A DNA stretch of 29,542 nucleotides, taken from contig JAAAIG010000446.1 in assembly GCA_015852425.1 (NCBI GenBank), positions 1,541 to 31,082 on the forward strand. The letters are read 5' to 3'. The notes beneath the pieces are model-generated. The model did no database searches. It saw only the letters and a list, made by a program, of their open reading frames with translations, and was not told where the DNA came from. This stretch comes from Gryganskiella cystojenkinii (taxonomy: Eukaryota > Mortierellomycota > Mortierellomycetes > Mortierellales > Mortierellaceae). Of this stretch, positions 19,890 through 29,542 are shown one piece after another. Within the stretch, counting starts at the first letter, position 1. The number at the start of each line of letters is the position of its first letter. The position numbers were made by a program, and so were the translations under genes.

Positions 19890-20459
19890 ATGTGCTACGC
19901 TGTCAAGTGCACCAAGTGCGGCAAGACCGTGAGTCCTTGGAAATAAGGGGAAATATAACGTGTATGAAAGAAAAACTCCGATATTTGTTCTAACAAGATC
20001 TCCCCCCCGATCCTTCTTCCCTACTGTACAGACCTGGAAGGGCTGCGGAATGGTATGTATTGGGCCATTCTGACGGTCGTCCGTCGAAGAGGAGGGATAT
20101 GGTCTGCAACGGCGATTTTTTTGTATTATTCCAAACCTGTTTCTTCGATAACCAACACCTTTTTTCGATCTTTCGGATTCGTTTTTCTGCGCAGCATGTC
20201 GAGTCCGTCATGAAGGATGTCCCCAAGAGCCAACAGTGCGAGTGCCCTCGCGAGCAAGGTTCTTGCATCATTTCCAACCGCCCTGCTGATATTGGTTCTT
20301 CTGCTTCTGCGCGCTGCTGATACCTGGATTGTCTTTTCTTCCTTAATTCCTCCCGCCATTCTACTCCTCGCCCTCGCCCACATCAAAAACACACGCACAC
20401 AAAAATACACAACAGCCGGGTCTTCAGCTTCTGCCGCACCTCCCAAGGCCTCTGAATAG
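19890..20459 (+). CDS. Small CxxC zinc-binding-type protein, 4 exons, 56 aa
   Basis: Exons: 19890-19928, 20032-20052, 20195-20258 and 20416-20459. The first two donors are GTGAGT and GTATGT; the third, GTTCTT, is weak. The product starts MCYAVKCTKCGKTTWKGCG, then HVESVMKDVPKSQQ and CECPREQ, with a Ser/Ala/Pro tail. The pattern CxxC, GKTTWxGCGxHV, VPxxQ.CxC matches a small uncharacterised protein family that I recall from fungi and bacteria. The Cys pairs suggest a metal-binding knuckle, but the role is unknown. If the third intron is not removed, exon 3 runs on to a TGA at 20318-20320, giving a different 20-residue tail. AATAAA at 20586-20591 would serve either form. The two micro-exons explain why simple open-frame searches miss this gene. 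Confidence 0.85.
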
Positions 20460-22013
20460 GCAAATCAAGCGACACAAACCGAAAAAACAAGCAGGTCTTT
20501 AAAAAAACCTCCTCGGACTTTTTCAAAATTACAATACTTCGCCACTGTTCCTTTCAATTAAGAGGTTTCTCACCAAGAATCTAAGAATAAAAGAGCTTTT
20601 TCTGCATTCTTTAGAGAGAGGGGGGTCATCCAAACGAAGGCAAGGCTGATGTTCAGATAACAAGCACAGATGTTAAAAAGCGGCTGTGAAACAAGGCCTG
20701 GTGGCGTCACTTGTCGACATCACTTATTTGCGTCCGTTATAGTTCAGGCGCTTCTAGGGCAACAAGACCGCGTCGAGTCTTGGTCGCGTGCATGTGTCGT
20801 GGGAAGAAATGAAAACAAGGGACTCCACGAAAGGGACTTATGCATACAAACTCCTGAGTGCTGGACAAAGAAGGAGCTGATCTACTGTACCTTCTGCTCT
20901 TCACTCCAATGAACTCCGTGACGAAATACAGCTTTGCAGGAGAGAGCATGGAGTTTAAGACGGAGCGCTGGCCTTCAACAAACCGTGAAGATCACAGTGT
21001 GAGACGAGAAACAAAAGAGCTCTCGCTCAAAGTTGTCAAAGAGCCATAGTAAGTCGAGGGGAAAGGAGGGTCTACGTTGCTCACTTCATGTTTTCGGTTT
21101 TGCTTTCTTCATTGCATTGTTTTTCTTATCAACTAAGTAAGCTCCTCAGACTATCGACCGAATTTGAAAGTTTTTCTTCCAAAAAAAAGACGGGGAGTAG
21201 TAGCGTGAGGCCTTTAAAGCCACCAAAAAAATTATCCTCCTTTCAAACCAAATAATCGCTAACTAACCATACACTGCTTTTTTTGACGATCATTACTAGA
21301 AGGTGCATAAATTAAACCACACCTGTTCAGAAATATGCGAGAGGGATATCGTAATACTCAGTGGCAGCGGTCTTGTTTAACATCATCAACGGAACCCTTC
21401 CCCACAGCGATCAATCTTGCGGATACATATGGCATGATGGCGCCAGTTTTTTTTGTCTCTTTTGGCGACCGAGTTAACCATCATCGTGCATGGGAAAAAG
21501 CAGGAGGCGCTGTTTTCATTTATTGTTTTCTAGCTTTTCTTTTATTGGCTGGATAATCCATTCATTGGACATGGACTTGTTGTCCCTTATTTTTTCATCG
21601 CACAGTTGGCAGGGAAGTTCAGTTTCGGTAACCAAATGATTGTCTTCGTCTTTGAGCCATAGCTCTTATTGTGTCAGATTGTTCAGGAGTCGCCATCGAG
21701 AGAAGATGTAACGCTTCCACTTTTTAGCTAATGGTATCGAAAAAGCAAGAAGGATATATCGAGCGGGGTCCTCACGAGGGAAGAAAAAAGGGGAGGACGC
21801 GAAGATACGCCTAGGACGATCCAAGAGCCACTAAACCAAGGTTACCTTTCACGGCCGTTCTTCTGCACCGATTCCTGAAGAGGGAGAGCTATAAGAACAG
21901 AACCGTCTGCCCATCGCTTTCTTCTTTCCCTTCTTCTGTCTCTCGTTCATTCATCAACCCGATATCCTTTCTTCCCTCCCTCCTTCGATCAGCACTCTCG
22001 TCTATATCTCATC
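20460..22013. other. Spacer with poly(A) signal and promoter of the secreted repeat gene
   Basis: AATAAA at 20586-20591 ends the CxxC gene. The middle has only short, unconvincing open frames on both strands. TATAAG at 21890-21895 lies 124 nt before the ATG at 22014 and is followed by a C/T-rich leader. Confidence 0.5.
21890..21895 (+). promoter_or_regulatory. TATA box of the secreted repeat precursor
   Basis: TATAAG in GAGCTATAAGAACAG, 124 nt before the ATG, with a T/C-rich leader after it, as expected for a strongly expressed small secreted protein gene. Confidence 0.55.
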
Positions 22014-22916
22014 ATGAGGATCTCCACCGCCCTTGCATTAACTCTTTCCGTCTTCGCGGTCTCGACTGTGGCCGCACCCGTGCCGGGTCTCCTGGATGGT
22101 TTGGGCAACATCCTTCCCAAGTTCAGCCCCAAGACTGAATCCACCACCGCCCCTGCCCCAGGTCCTGTCGCTCCTATGGCCGAGTCCACCAAGCATGCTG
22201 CTTCTTCATCCTCAGGCCAGCCTTTGCCGACCAGATTCAAGCGCAGTGGTCTCCTTGATGGGTTGGGAGGGCTGATGAGTTTCGTCCCAGCTATCAATAC
22301 GGATCCAAACATGTTGTCCCCCGAGCAAGAGGATGCAGCCTTGGCTCAGTCCTCTCCTTCGGAACCCGAGCTTACGAAGCGTGGTTTCTTGGATGGCATC
22401 ACCGGCATCACTCATCTCTTGTCCGGATCTTCTCCTGCTGCCGCTCCTGAGACCGAGGCTACTGGTGCTACTGGAATGACCGAGTCCTCTCCTTCGGAAC
22501 CCGAGCTCACGAAGCGTGGTTTCTTGGATGGCATCACTGGCATCACTCATCTCCTGTCCGGATCTTCTCCTGCTGCCGCTCCTGAGACCGAGGCTACTGG
22601 TGCTCCTGGAATGACCGAGTCCTCTCCTTCGGAACCCGAGCTCACGAAGCGTGGTTTCTTGGATGGCATCACTGGCATCACTCATCTCTTGTCCGGATCT
22701 TCTCCTGCTGCCGCTCCTGAGACCGAGGCTACTGGTGCTCCTGGAATGACCGAGTCCTCTCCTTCGGAACCCGAGCTCACGAAGCGTGGTTTCTTGGATG
22801 GCATCACTGGCATCACTCATCTCTTGTCCGGATCTTCTCCTGCTGCCGCTCCTGAGACCGAGGCTACTGGTGCTACTGGAATGACCGAGTCCTCTCCTTT
22901 GGATTCGAGTTCGTGA
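22014..22916 (+). CDS. Secreted Kex2-processed repeat precursor (300 aa)
   Basis: Intronless precursor with an N-terminal signal peptide (MRISTALALTLSVFAVSTVA, cleavage near residue 20-22). The rest is built from units beginning G-(F/L)-L-D-G. PGLLDGLGNILPK starts at about 24. After FKR (75-77) comes SGLLDGLGGLMSF. After each ELTKR come four units starting GFLDGITGITHLLSG at 124, 169, 214 and 259. Lys-Arg pairs at the unit borders are classic Kex2 sites of the Golgi. Cleavage would release peptides of about 45 aa with an amphipathic N-terminal segment and an acidic Pro/Ala/Glu/Thr spacer. Such Kex2 repeat proteins include pheromone precursors, repellents, cyclised peptides and membrane-active peptides; which applies is unknown. 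No peptide-modifying enzyme gene is seen within the window. AATAAA lies at 23086-23091. Confidence 0.92.
   Translation: MRISTALALTLSVFAVSTVAAPVPGLLDGLGNILPKFSPKTESTTAPAPGPVAPMAESTKHAASSSSGQPLPTRFKRSGLLDGLGGLMSFVPAINTDPNMLSPEQEDAALAQSSPSEPELTKRGFLDGITGITHLLSGSSPAAAPETEATGATGMTESSPSEPELTKRGFLDGITGITHLLSGSSPAAAPETEATGAPGMTESSPSEPELTKRGFLDGITGITHLLSGSSPAAAPETEATGAPGMTESSPSEPELTKRGFLDGITGITHLLSGSSPAAAPETEATGATGMTESSPLDSSS
22383..22913 (+). repeat. Four tandem 135-nt coding repeats
   Basis: Units 22383-22517, 22518-22652, 22653-22787 and 22788-22913 (last truncated). Units 2 and 3 differ at one base that I can find, and units 1 and 4 differ from unit 3 at one or two bases before the last tail. Changes are synonymous or alternate GAT/GAP in the spacer. 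Such identity indicates recent tandem duplication or repeat homogenisation, so copy number probably varies between strains and may be mis-assembled. Confidence 0.95.
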
Positions 22917-24034
22917 AGCGCGGTTTCTAGGAAAACACACTAGCCTCGAGTTCCCGCCTCTTCCCTCCTTCTTCCTCCACACAACCATAACTTCATGTCA
23001 TTATTGCATTCTTAAACCATCGCATACGTGTAGAACACCAGCAGCATATATATATATATATTAATCTATGAAATCCATTTAGCATAATAAAGAGTCTCGG
23101 ACCACTGGCTGGCCCCGCCTTTCATTTGAAGCTTTTTATCGCCTATTTGAACTGGATAAGGTACCGTAAATGCAAACCAAAAACTGGTGTTTCTATTCCA
23201 AGGACAGTACACGGCCGAAAGGAAGAAGAGTAAAAAAAATATTCAGTAGACTCACCGACCATCGACTTTCACTTTTGACCAAAAGATTTTCTCTGTAAGC
23301 TCAATCCAAACATGCGAATTATTGAACAGTCGCCTCTCGATCTTTCTGCTCATCAGCCAAAGTTGGGTGTAAACATTTTGTGTTCACAATCAATCCGTGA
23401 TAGAAAGAACAGTACGGCTTTCAGATGCTTTCGTTCTCGAGATTGAAAAAAGGCCACAGGGTTCCAGGTGCGAGGCGGATGGGATGGGTGGTTTTACGAA
23501 ACGCAAACGTCCCTGTAAAAAATTTGTCCGTTAACTGGAGCTGGCACTTCAACTGGTACTTGGCTTGCAAACCCAAGTCGCTACATACACCACATCAGCC
23601 TGATTTTGTGTCTAGATTAGAGAGGTTAACAGCATTTGGACCTGAGGACGGATTACTTTCTCAGTCACCAAGGGCATCATGAATTTCCTGATCTAACTTC
23701 AAACTCCTGAGAACAGTTAAACGTAGCGATGTTCTTTATGTACAATGTATGCATGTTTTTTTTTCTGGAGAGGGGAATCAGCTTAGGATACCTCTACACT
23801 ACTCTGGACCACACGCAGCCTTTCCTACTACACCAGACCACCTTCAATATTATGGGCACCTAGCTCGAATGATGATTTTTCAAAACTCTTTCGCAATCGA
23901 CGTCGTGGTCCTTAACAATCCTAAATGACTCGCACGACGAGTCTCCGCGTCGTGTATTAACTGCAGTGACCTGAACTTGGAAGTGAATGGAGGTGGGACT
24001 TTGTTCGTTTGTCCTTGGTCCTGTAAAGTTGTCG
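22917..24034. other. Spacer after the repeat gene; no gene
   Basis: Starts with a decayed repeat remnant (to 22930), then an (AT)n microsatellite at about 23046-23061 and AATAAA at 23086-23091. The remainder, up to the stop of the WD40 gene at 24035, has only short open frames without recognisable features. Confidence 0.5.
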
Positions 24035-27000
24035 TTACCAACCCTTCTTGAGGTCGATCTTAGGCATCTTGATAGTACTCCGTCGATTCTCCATCCACTT
24101 TTCGTCATCGTCTTGCAATGCACGGCTCAGTTCCTTGGTGACCCAGCTAAGAGAGAGAGAGAGAGAAAGCGGAACATCATGACAGAGCATAAGTCAATTG
24201 CCTATTCTTTACACTTTCGTCAAGATATTTCGCTTTTCATGACCCCTGCCCCCCCCCCCCCCTTTTTGTACAGTATGCGCAGAAGATATGGACTTACATG
24301 ATGATATGATTGTCGTCACTACAAGATGCCATCACCCCTTGGGTCGAAGGATGGGAGCTGACCCACCCAGAGTGTTTTGAATGTTCCTCGTTCACCGAGA
24401 TGAGTTCACCTGTCTCGACGTCCCAAAAGTTTAACGTGCCGTTCTCGGATCCAGAGCAAAGAATCTCATCGTTCGGTCCAAAGAATGCCGGCATGATGAT
24501 GAATTGCTGGTTCACATACGTGTCCGCCTCCAACGTGCGTACAAGCGCCATCGATTCCATGTCAAAGATCAATATTTGAGCCGGTCGACATAATGAAGTT
24601 ACTCCCTGTTTTGCAGTAAAAATAGAAAGATGGCTTTAGTCAACATTATTACGATTATTATTTTTTAAAAAAAACAAACCGAAATCAATTGGCTCATTTG
24701 TTCTTAACGCGAATATTCACCTTGACTGATACTGAGAGGTAGGCTCGATTTGGTGAGACCATTAAGGATGTCGCCAAGTCTGATAACCTCTCCACGAACC
24801 TAAGACGCAAAACAAGACGGAGAGTGCCAGCATGGATAGTTAATTGCAAGATCGAGGTTTGTTTGAAGGTTTGCTTCGCTCTCCATGTCTACATAAAACG
24901 ATAACAAAATCAACACTGGCCATCAAGTCCCTTACTTTGTTTCCTTGGTATCGAACGAAAGAATTTCTACCGTGCAGTCGGACGTACAGATGACTGCCGC
25001 ATTTTGGTCAGGGATCATACATATCTTGGAAATCTTCGTGTTATCTCCAATCGAGAACTCGTCCACGACTTCGCCCTTCAAGTTCTAAATGGTCGTCATG
25101 TTGAGAGAGAAAATAAAGGCAGAAGAGTTGGAGTCAAAAAAAAAAGTCGCACCAACGGGCGATGATGGCACATAATAATACAGAATAATTCTTTACCCAG
25201 ATACAAACAAGGCCGTGCTGGGGTGCTGTGACGAATCGTTTCGAGTCCGGTAACCAAGCAATCGCATTGACGTGAATATCCTTGTTGTCATCCTTATGTC
25301 TGGTCGTGAGAACAACTTCTCCGGTCTGTCAAGAAGGAGTGCATAAGAAAAATCGCGCCAAATCAGTCACCGTTGGAGGACTTCACGGGGGTATAAAGGG
25401 GGAAGTTTTCTCCTTTTCGTTCCCCGAATTCTTATCGTTAGGAAGACATGTGATGCACGCCTTTCATCTCTTTCTTTTTCTTTTCACGCGTTCGAAATAT
25501 CAAAGAGAGGGATGGACACGCGTATCGGGAATCTCTTGCTGTGGCGTGACAAAATTATTTGTTGTGTTCGTGTTTTTTTGTTTTCGTTTTGTCTCTCGTT
25601 ATCAGACGGGTACGAAGAAAGTGGATGAAGATGGGAACTAAGATCTTACCGCAATCTCGATTAGGTAGAATTCAGGTGCATAGCCTGGCGTGAGGGCATC
25701 GAATCCTAGGTTGACAAGGAGGTATTGACTGTCGGGTGACCATTCCACATGTGTGACGGACCGCGAGTATTGAAACGTCTTGTAGATCCTTGGCTCTGGC
25801 GTCTATTCATCGACAAATAAAGGCAGCGATAAAGGCATACGTTCGATTAGTACATGAAGTCTTGGAAACTTCACCAAGGTGTGAGCGACAAATGACAAAA
25901 AATATGAGCTCAGACAACGGCCAAAAATGGTGGGCAAGATTCACCCGATCATGTTTGCACCACAAGATTTCACCCGCCCTGCTCTTGCTTCCTTTTCTTC
26001 AGATAAAGGATTAAAGTTGCTCACTAAGCAAAATGTACGCAAAATGTACGCAAAAAAAAAAAAAAAAGGGTAGAAGACGTGCAAGAAGGCAAGGTAAACA
26101 GAACAAAAGTTGAGGCAGGCGGAAGAACAATGATTTCCTCTCTCGGAGGTGTTGTTGTTGTTGTTTGTGGTTGTGGTCCGTTTCTTTTGTTGTTTTTGTC
26201 AAGAACCGTTGGGTTGCAATCATAAAACCGAGTTCCAGACACAATCGATCCTGAGCCATGTTGAAGGTCGGGTTTTCTTCTCTTTCTTCCTGCTTTGGGT
26301 AGATCCAAAAAATTTACTTCAGCTGGAAGGATTGAGAGGGAAGCACTGCCTCAATCCAAAGTGTGGGAACTCCCAAGAGAAGGCGGTAAAAAAAACTGCA
26401 ACACACACACACAAAAAAAAGCATCAAGGCGTCTGTGATGAACACAAAAGGAGCACACGGTCTTTTGTGGTCTTGGCGCGATTGAACACAACGACTCCTC
26501 GGAAGGCAATCCGAGTTTTGGCTTTTTTTTGTGACCCATTTTTCTTCTGTTCCAATCGTCACCCGTTTCTTAGTTTGAACCTTCAAGGGAAAAAAACAAC
26601 TGCAACGCGCAAGCACCAGCCATGTCCCACAGCTTGCGCCTTCCTTTTTTTTCTCTCTCTTTCTTCCCAGTATCTCCCTTCTCCTTTCTCCAAGCTCTTG
26701 TGATCGTAACATCACGCTTGTTGATGCATATCTGTGTGCGACCTGTACAGCCGTCGACTTCTCTTCTCCTTCTCTCTGGGTCTCATTCTTTCCTCGCCCT
26801 CATTTCTCTCACACACGTAGACAACAACAACAACAAAAAAAGGGTCGAGACGAGACAAGGCCGAAAAAGGGTCAGTAAGGTTTTCTTTTGTGCAACCCAG
26901 TCCCACCCAGCAAGCTCTTTTCTTTTTGTTGAGCGAGGGAGGGTCAACAAAACAAAAAGTCTTTTCACTGCCATCATCACCCACCATCCCAACAACAAAC

Positions 27001-28087
27001 TCAATAACAAAAACACCTCAAACACCTTTTTGGTTCTTATGCAATAAACAACTTCTGAAGCAGACGCTGGCAAGATCCAAGTTGGAAAGGGGGGAGGGAA
27101 AGAGAAAATGGATTGTCCAGAATTATGTACCAAACATAACAAAACAAACAAATGAAACAAAAGACAACTTACCATAACGTCCTGCCAGATCATTATCGAC
27201 TGGTCAAGACCCGTCGAGGCAAGGTATTGGCCCGAGGGCGAAAAATGAACGAACCAGCATTCGTCCAAATGGTACGTCAGACGATGGCGTATCTCTGTCG
27301 GGATCTGCTCCTTTAGGACTTGGAGTCGACTCTGTTCAAAGAATTGTTGGGCCTGCATACTGTGGCGATGGTGTGCGTGCAAAGATGTACCTGCTGTCCT
27401 GGTTGTGGACGTCGTCGTGAAGGAAGAGTGTGTGGGTGAATGTAATCCAAGACCGATATCGTTTGTATTTGAAGGATCTTGTGGGCTTCCTGAGCTACAA
27501 ATACTGTTACTGCGTACGCTTGAACAATAGGTGCAAGAAGGGAGTGAGGACGCCGCCATGGCCATATCTTGTTGCAAAGAAGCGTCATCTTCGTTGCCGA
27601 GCTGTTGTTTAGATTCGTCCCGTTCCTCGGGTAATGTGCTAAAATACGAGGTCGCGCCGCCGTTCGTCGAGGGTTCACTCAACGCCGGTGAGAGCGGAGA
27701 GAGATAGGCTTGAGAGACACGCCGGCTGTGCGTACTGTTGCTGCCAAAGCTCGAATAGGACCCAGAGCTGAGACTCGAGACGGAGGTTATCGACAAGGGT
27801 CGCGCACCTGTACCTGCACTGCCAGAATAGTGTTTGCATTGTGGCAAGTGTTGTCCACCGCCGGACCCGATGTTTAAGAGTCGAGTTTCACCGAGTAGTT
27901 CTGCGAGAGCCTTGTCGAGTTGTTCGTCCTCCTCTGGGTTGCTATCGTCCGCAGCCGCAGCTGCTGCGGTGGCATTCGGGTTGATCTTTGGGTATCTGTG
28001 ATGGTGGTGATGATGGGATGAGCTGCTGTGCGAGGGTGCGCCGGACGCCGACAGCTTGCGAGGTGGTGGGGGCAGAGAGGGTGACAT
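24035..28087 (-). CDS. WD40 protein of WDR26/Gid7 type, 7 exons, 614 aa
   Basis: Exons on the minus strand: 27173-28087, 25650-25802, 25197-25325, 24936-25084, 24721-24799, 24298-24605 and 24035-24146. All borders are GT-AG and the phases close in frame. Residues 1-250 are low complexity (Pro, Ser, a six-His run, poly-Ala), with a short helix near EDEQLDKALAELLGE. The propeller starts near 268 with DECWFVHFSPSGQYLAST and IMIWQD, and continues with VTHVEWSPDSQYLL, VNAIAWLPDSKRFVTAP, EILCSGSENGTLNFWDVETG and GVMASCSDDNHIIIW. These match successive blades of WDR26/Gid7, substrate-side subunits of the GID/CTLH ubiquitin ligase. The LisH and CTLH helices usual in that family are not visible, so it may be a divergent relative rather than the canonical subunit. 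The first intron is 1370 nt. Confidence 0.88.
24249..24262. repeat. Homopolymer C14 / G14 inside a WD40 gene intron
   Basis: Fourteen C on the plus strand, so the transcript carries G14 followed by CAGGGG, within the last intron (24147-24297). It could fold as a G-quadruplex near the splice donor, and its length is prone to sequencing error. Confidence 0.9.
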
Positions 28088-29542
28088 TGTTATAGTATAA
28101 AGGGGACAGAAGGTAGGTTCTAGATGGGTCTCTTGTCTCGGCGAGAGGCAAAAAGGTTTGTCGAGATAGAATATCAGGAAGGAAGGTTTGGAATAAGAGA
28201 GAAGAAAGCGAGAAAGAGAGAGCGAGAGCGAGAGAGACGGAGTGAACGGTGATGGCCAAGGGATGAGGAGAAGAAAGAAAGAGAAGTGTTTTGATGGAGT
28301 CAATGGGACAGGGTCGAAACGATAAAATGGAACAAGTGAGGGAATGCAGAAGAGAATGAATGAGAAGGAGAAACAGGGACAGGAACCAGGGAAGACAAGT
28401 AGAAAAAGACGTGACGATTGTCACAAGACCATAAAGAAGCAGGGGGAACGATGGTCTCGTCCAATCCGTTTGCTCGAAAGGATGGAACCCAAAAGGGGGC
28501 ACCAGTGATAAAATAAAAAGTCTATTTCTCAAAATGGGTTCTTTGCAGTTTTTTTTAATTATTTTAGGGCTGGCTTTGTCCGCCTCCGCATTCTCCACTC
28601 CTTTCCTTGACCTCAACACCTTCGAGTTTTTTTCTGCAACCCCTAAAAAACACACTGAAAAACTGAAAAACCACTCAACTTTGCTGCAAGTCAAAAAAAA
28701 ACCCCCCCATCTCGCACTGGCCAAGTGAGTTCCCACTTGGCCCTTGCTCATTTGATCCATTTTCTTTAGCCAACACAATATACAATTCAAAAGAACATGA
28801 ACAGACGACATCAACACATGTTCACGGACACTCTGTTCGCCGACCCCTGCATTTCACTTTGGAAAATCAAAGACTTTGTTGGGTCCGTGTTCACCGTAGA
28901 GAGGACGAAGTGGTCCAAGCCAAGAGAACACAAATTGGACCCTTTTTGTCCCGTTTCCTGCCTCCTTTGTCGTGGTTCTCCTCGAGAACAATGATACCCT
29001 GTGCGACCAAATGATGTCTAGGGAGGGGAGAGATTTCAAGAAGAGAGAGAACATAATATATTTTTTTTTGGGTTGCAAACAACAAATTGCAGGTACGAAA
29101 CTGGACGACAAACATTTTCGAACAGAAAAGGAGGTTGAAATGAAGGGGAGAGATTTCGTTTTTCGAGCGTCAGATGTTGCAACCACTTTTTTGCAACGGC
29201 AAACGTTTTTTTGAACTCACAGAACGATAAGGCTGGACGGAAGACTGATCGATCTTTGCACCCAGTCAATGATATCTGACTCTCTTCGCCCTGAGAACGC
29301 GTCAACCTGTGCGCGTCATCTGATCTCATCAAAATATCAAACGCTCTGTTGACCCTGATGTTCCCTCTTTTTCCTTGATTGTGTTTGTGGGGGATGGACT
29401 TTGTGAGAGCAATGGTGCGATCACGCAACAATAGACCCACCAAAAAATCTGACTGAACAAAAGTGTCTCGTGACTCCAGACCGACTCGGGTTTCCTTAGA
29501 TAGCCCACTCAAGTTGTAGGCCCTGTAGCATTTACGATTGAC
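28088..29542. other. Upstream region of the WD40 gene to the right edge
   Basis: Just upstream of the ATG the transcript strand is strongly pyrimidine-rich (plus-strand GA tract, about 28189-28240), typical of a fungal leader. Beyond about 28500 there are A/T tracts and short open frames on both strands, including one at 29036-29512 (-). None has a family match or splice support that I can see. Confidence 0.45.

Noticed and set aside
14140..22916. A peptide-biosynthesis cluster linking the MFS transporter to the repeat precursor
   Set aside because: They are about 6 kb apart with an unrelated gene between, and no oxidase, methyltransferase, protease or modifying enzyme gene is visible.
22212..22988. 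258-codon minus-strand open frame across the repeat array
   Set aside because: It is the antisense shadow of the repeat gene; its repeat structure follows entirely from the plus-strand repeats.
27942..28817. Long minus-strand open frame upstream of and overlapping the WD40 start
   Set aside because: Its translation is Leu/Ser/Phe/Pro low complexity from the pyrimidine-rich leader and it is out of frame with the WD40 coding sequence.

Overview
The window looks like nuclear DNA of an early-diverging filamentous fungus. Spliceosomal introns are short (about 100-150 nt, with a few longer), with GTRNGT donors and (T/A)AG acceptors. Leaders are C/T- or CAA-rich, some small genes have strong TATA boxes, and intergenic spacers are long. 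A cytosolic ribosomal protein, a makorin and a WDR26/Gid7-type propeller confirm a eukaryote. The style suggests Mucoromycota, perhaps a Mortierella relative, but that placement is inference. A 10-N assembly gap lies at 18735-18744.

Layout. (1) 0.3-5.6 kb: a cluster of tiny intronless genes. Three encode clear paralogs of 66-71 aa (346-546 +, 2081-2293 -, 5398-5613 +), with a Ser-rich N-terminus, a TPxQTPR motif and a short C-terminal helix. A fourth copy at 3350-3569 (-) appears broken by a one-base frameshift. A 106-aa Ser-rich protein (931-1251 -) sits among them. Most members have a TATA box 80-150 nt before the ATG and a CAA-rich leader. (2) 6.1-16.1 kb: four multi-exon genes, all on the minus strand: ribosomal protein eS19 (4 exons), a 1021-aa low-complexity protein with a central coiled coil that may be EB1-like (3 exons), a makorin-type C3H/RING E3 ligase (2 exons) and a DHA2-type MFS transporter (3 exons). 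(3) 16.1-19.9 kb: a long T/C-rich stretch with no gene I can support. (4) 19.9-23 kb: two plus-strand small genes, a 56-aa CxxC protein in four short exons and a 300-aa secreted precursor with near-identical 45-aa repeats separated by Lys-Arg (Kex2) sites. (5) 24.0-28.1 kb: a seven-exon minus-strand WD40 protein of WDR26/Gid7 type, with a 1.37-kb first intron.

The genes do not form an obvious pathway. Housekeeping genes are mixed with lineage-type small genes. The best candidates for undescribed biology are the Kex2-processed repeat precursor, which would release several copies of an amphipathic peptide, and the tandem family of TATA-driven micro-proteins with a decaying copy. Gene models were built by hand from splice signals, reading-frame phase and protein-family fit. 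All spliced models close in frame with no internal stop.
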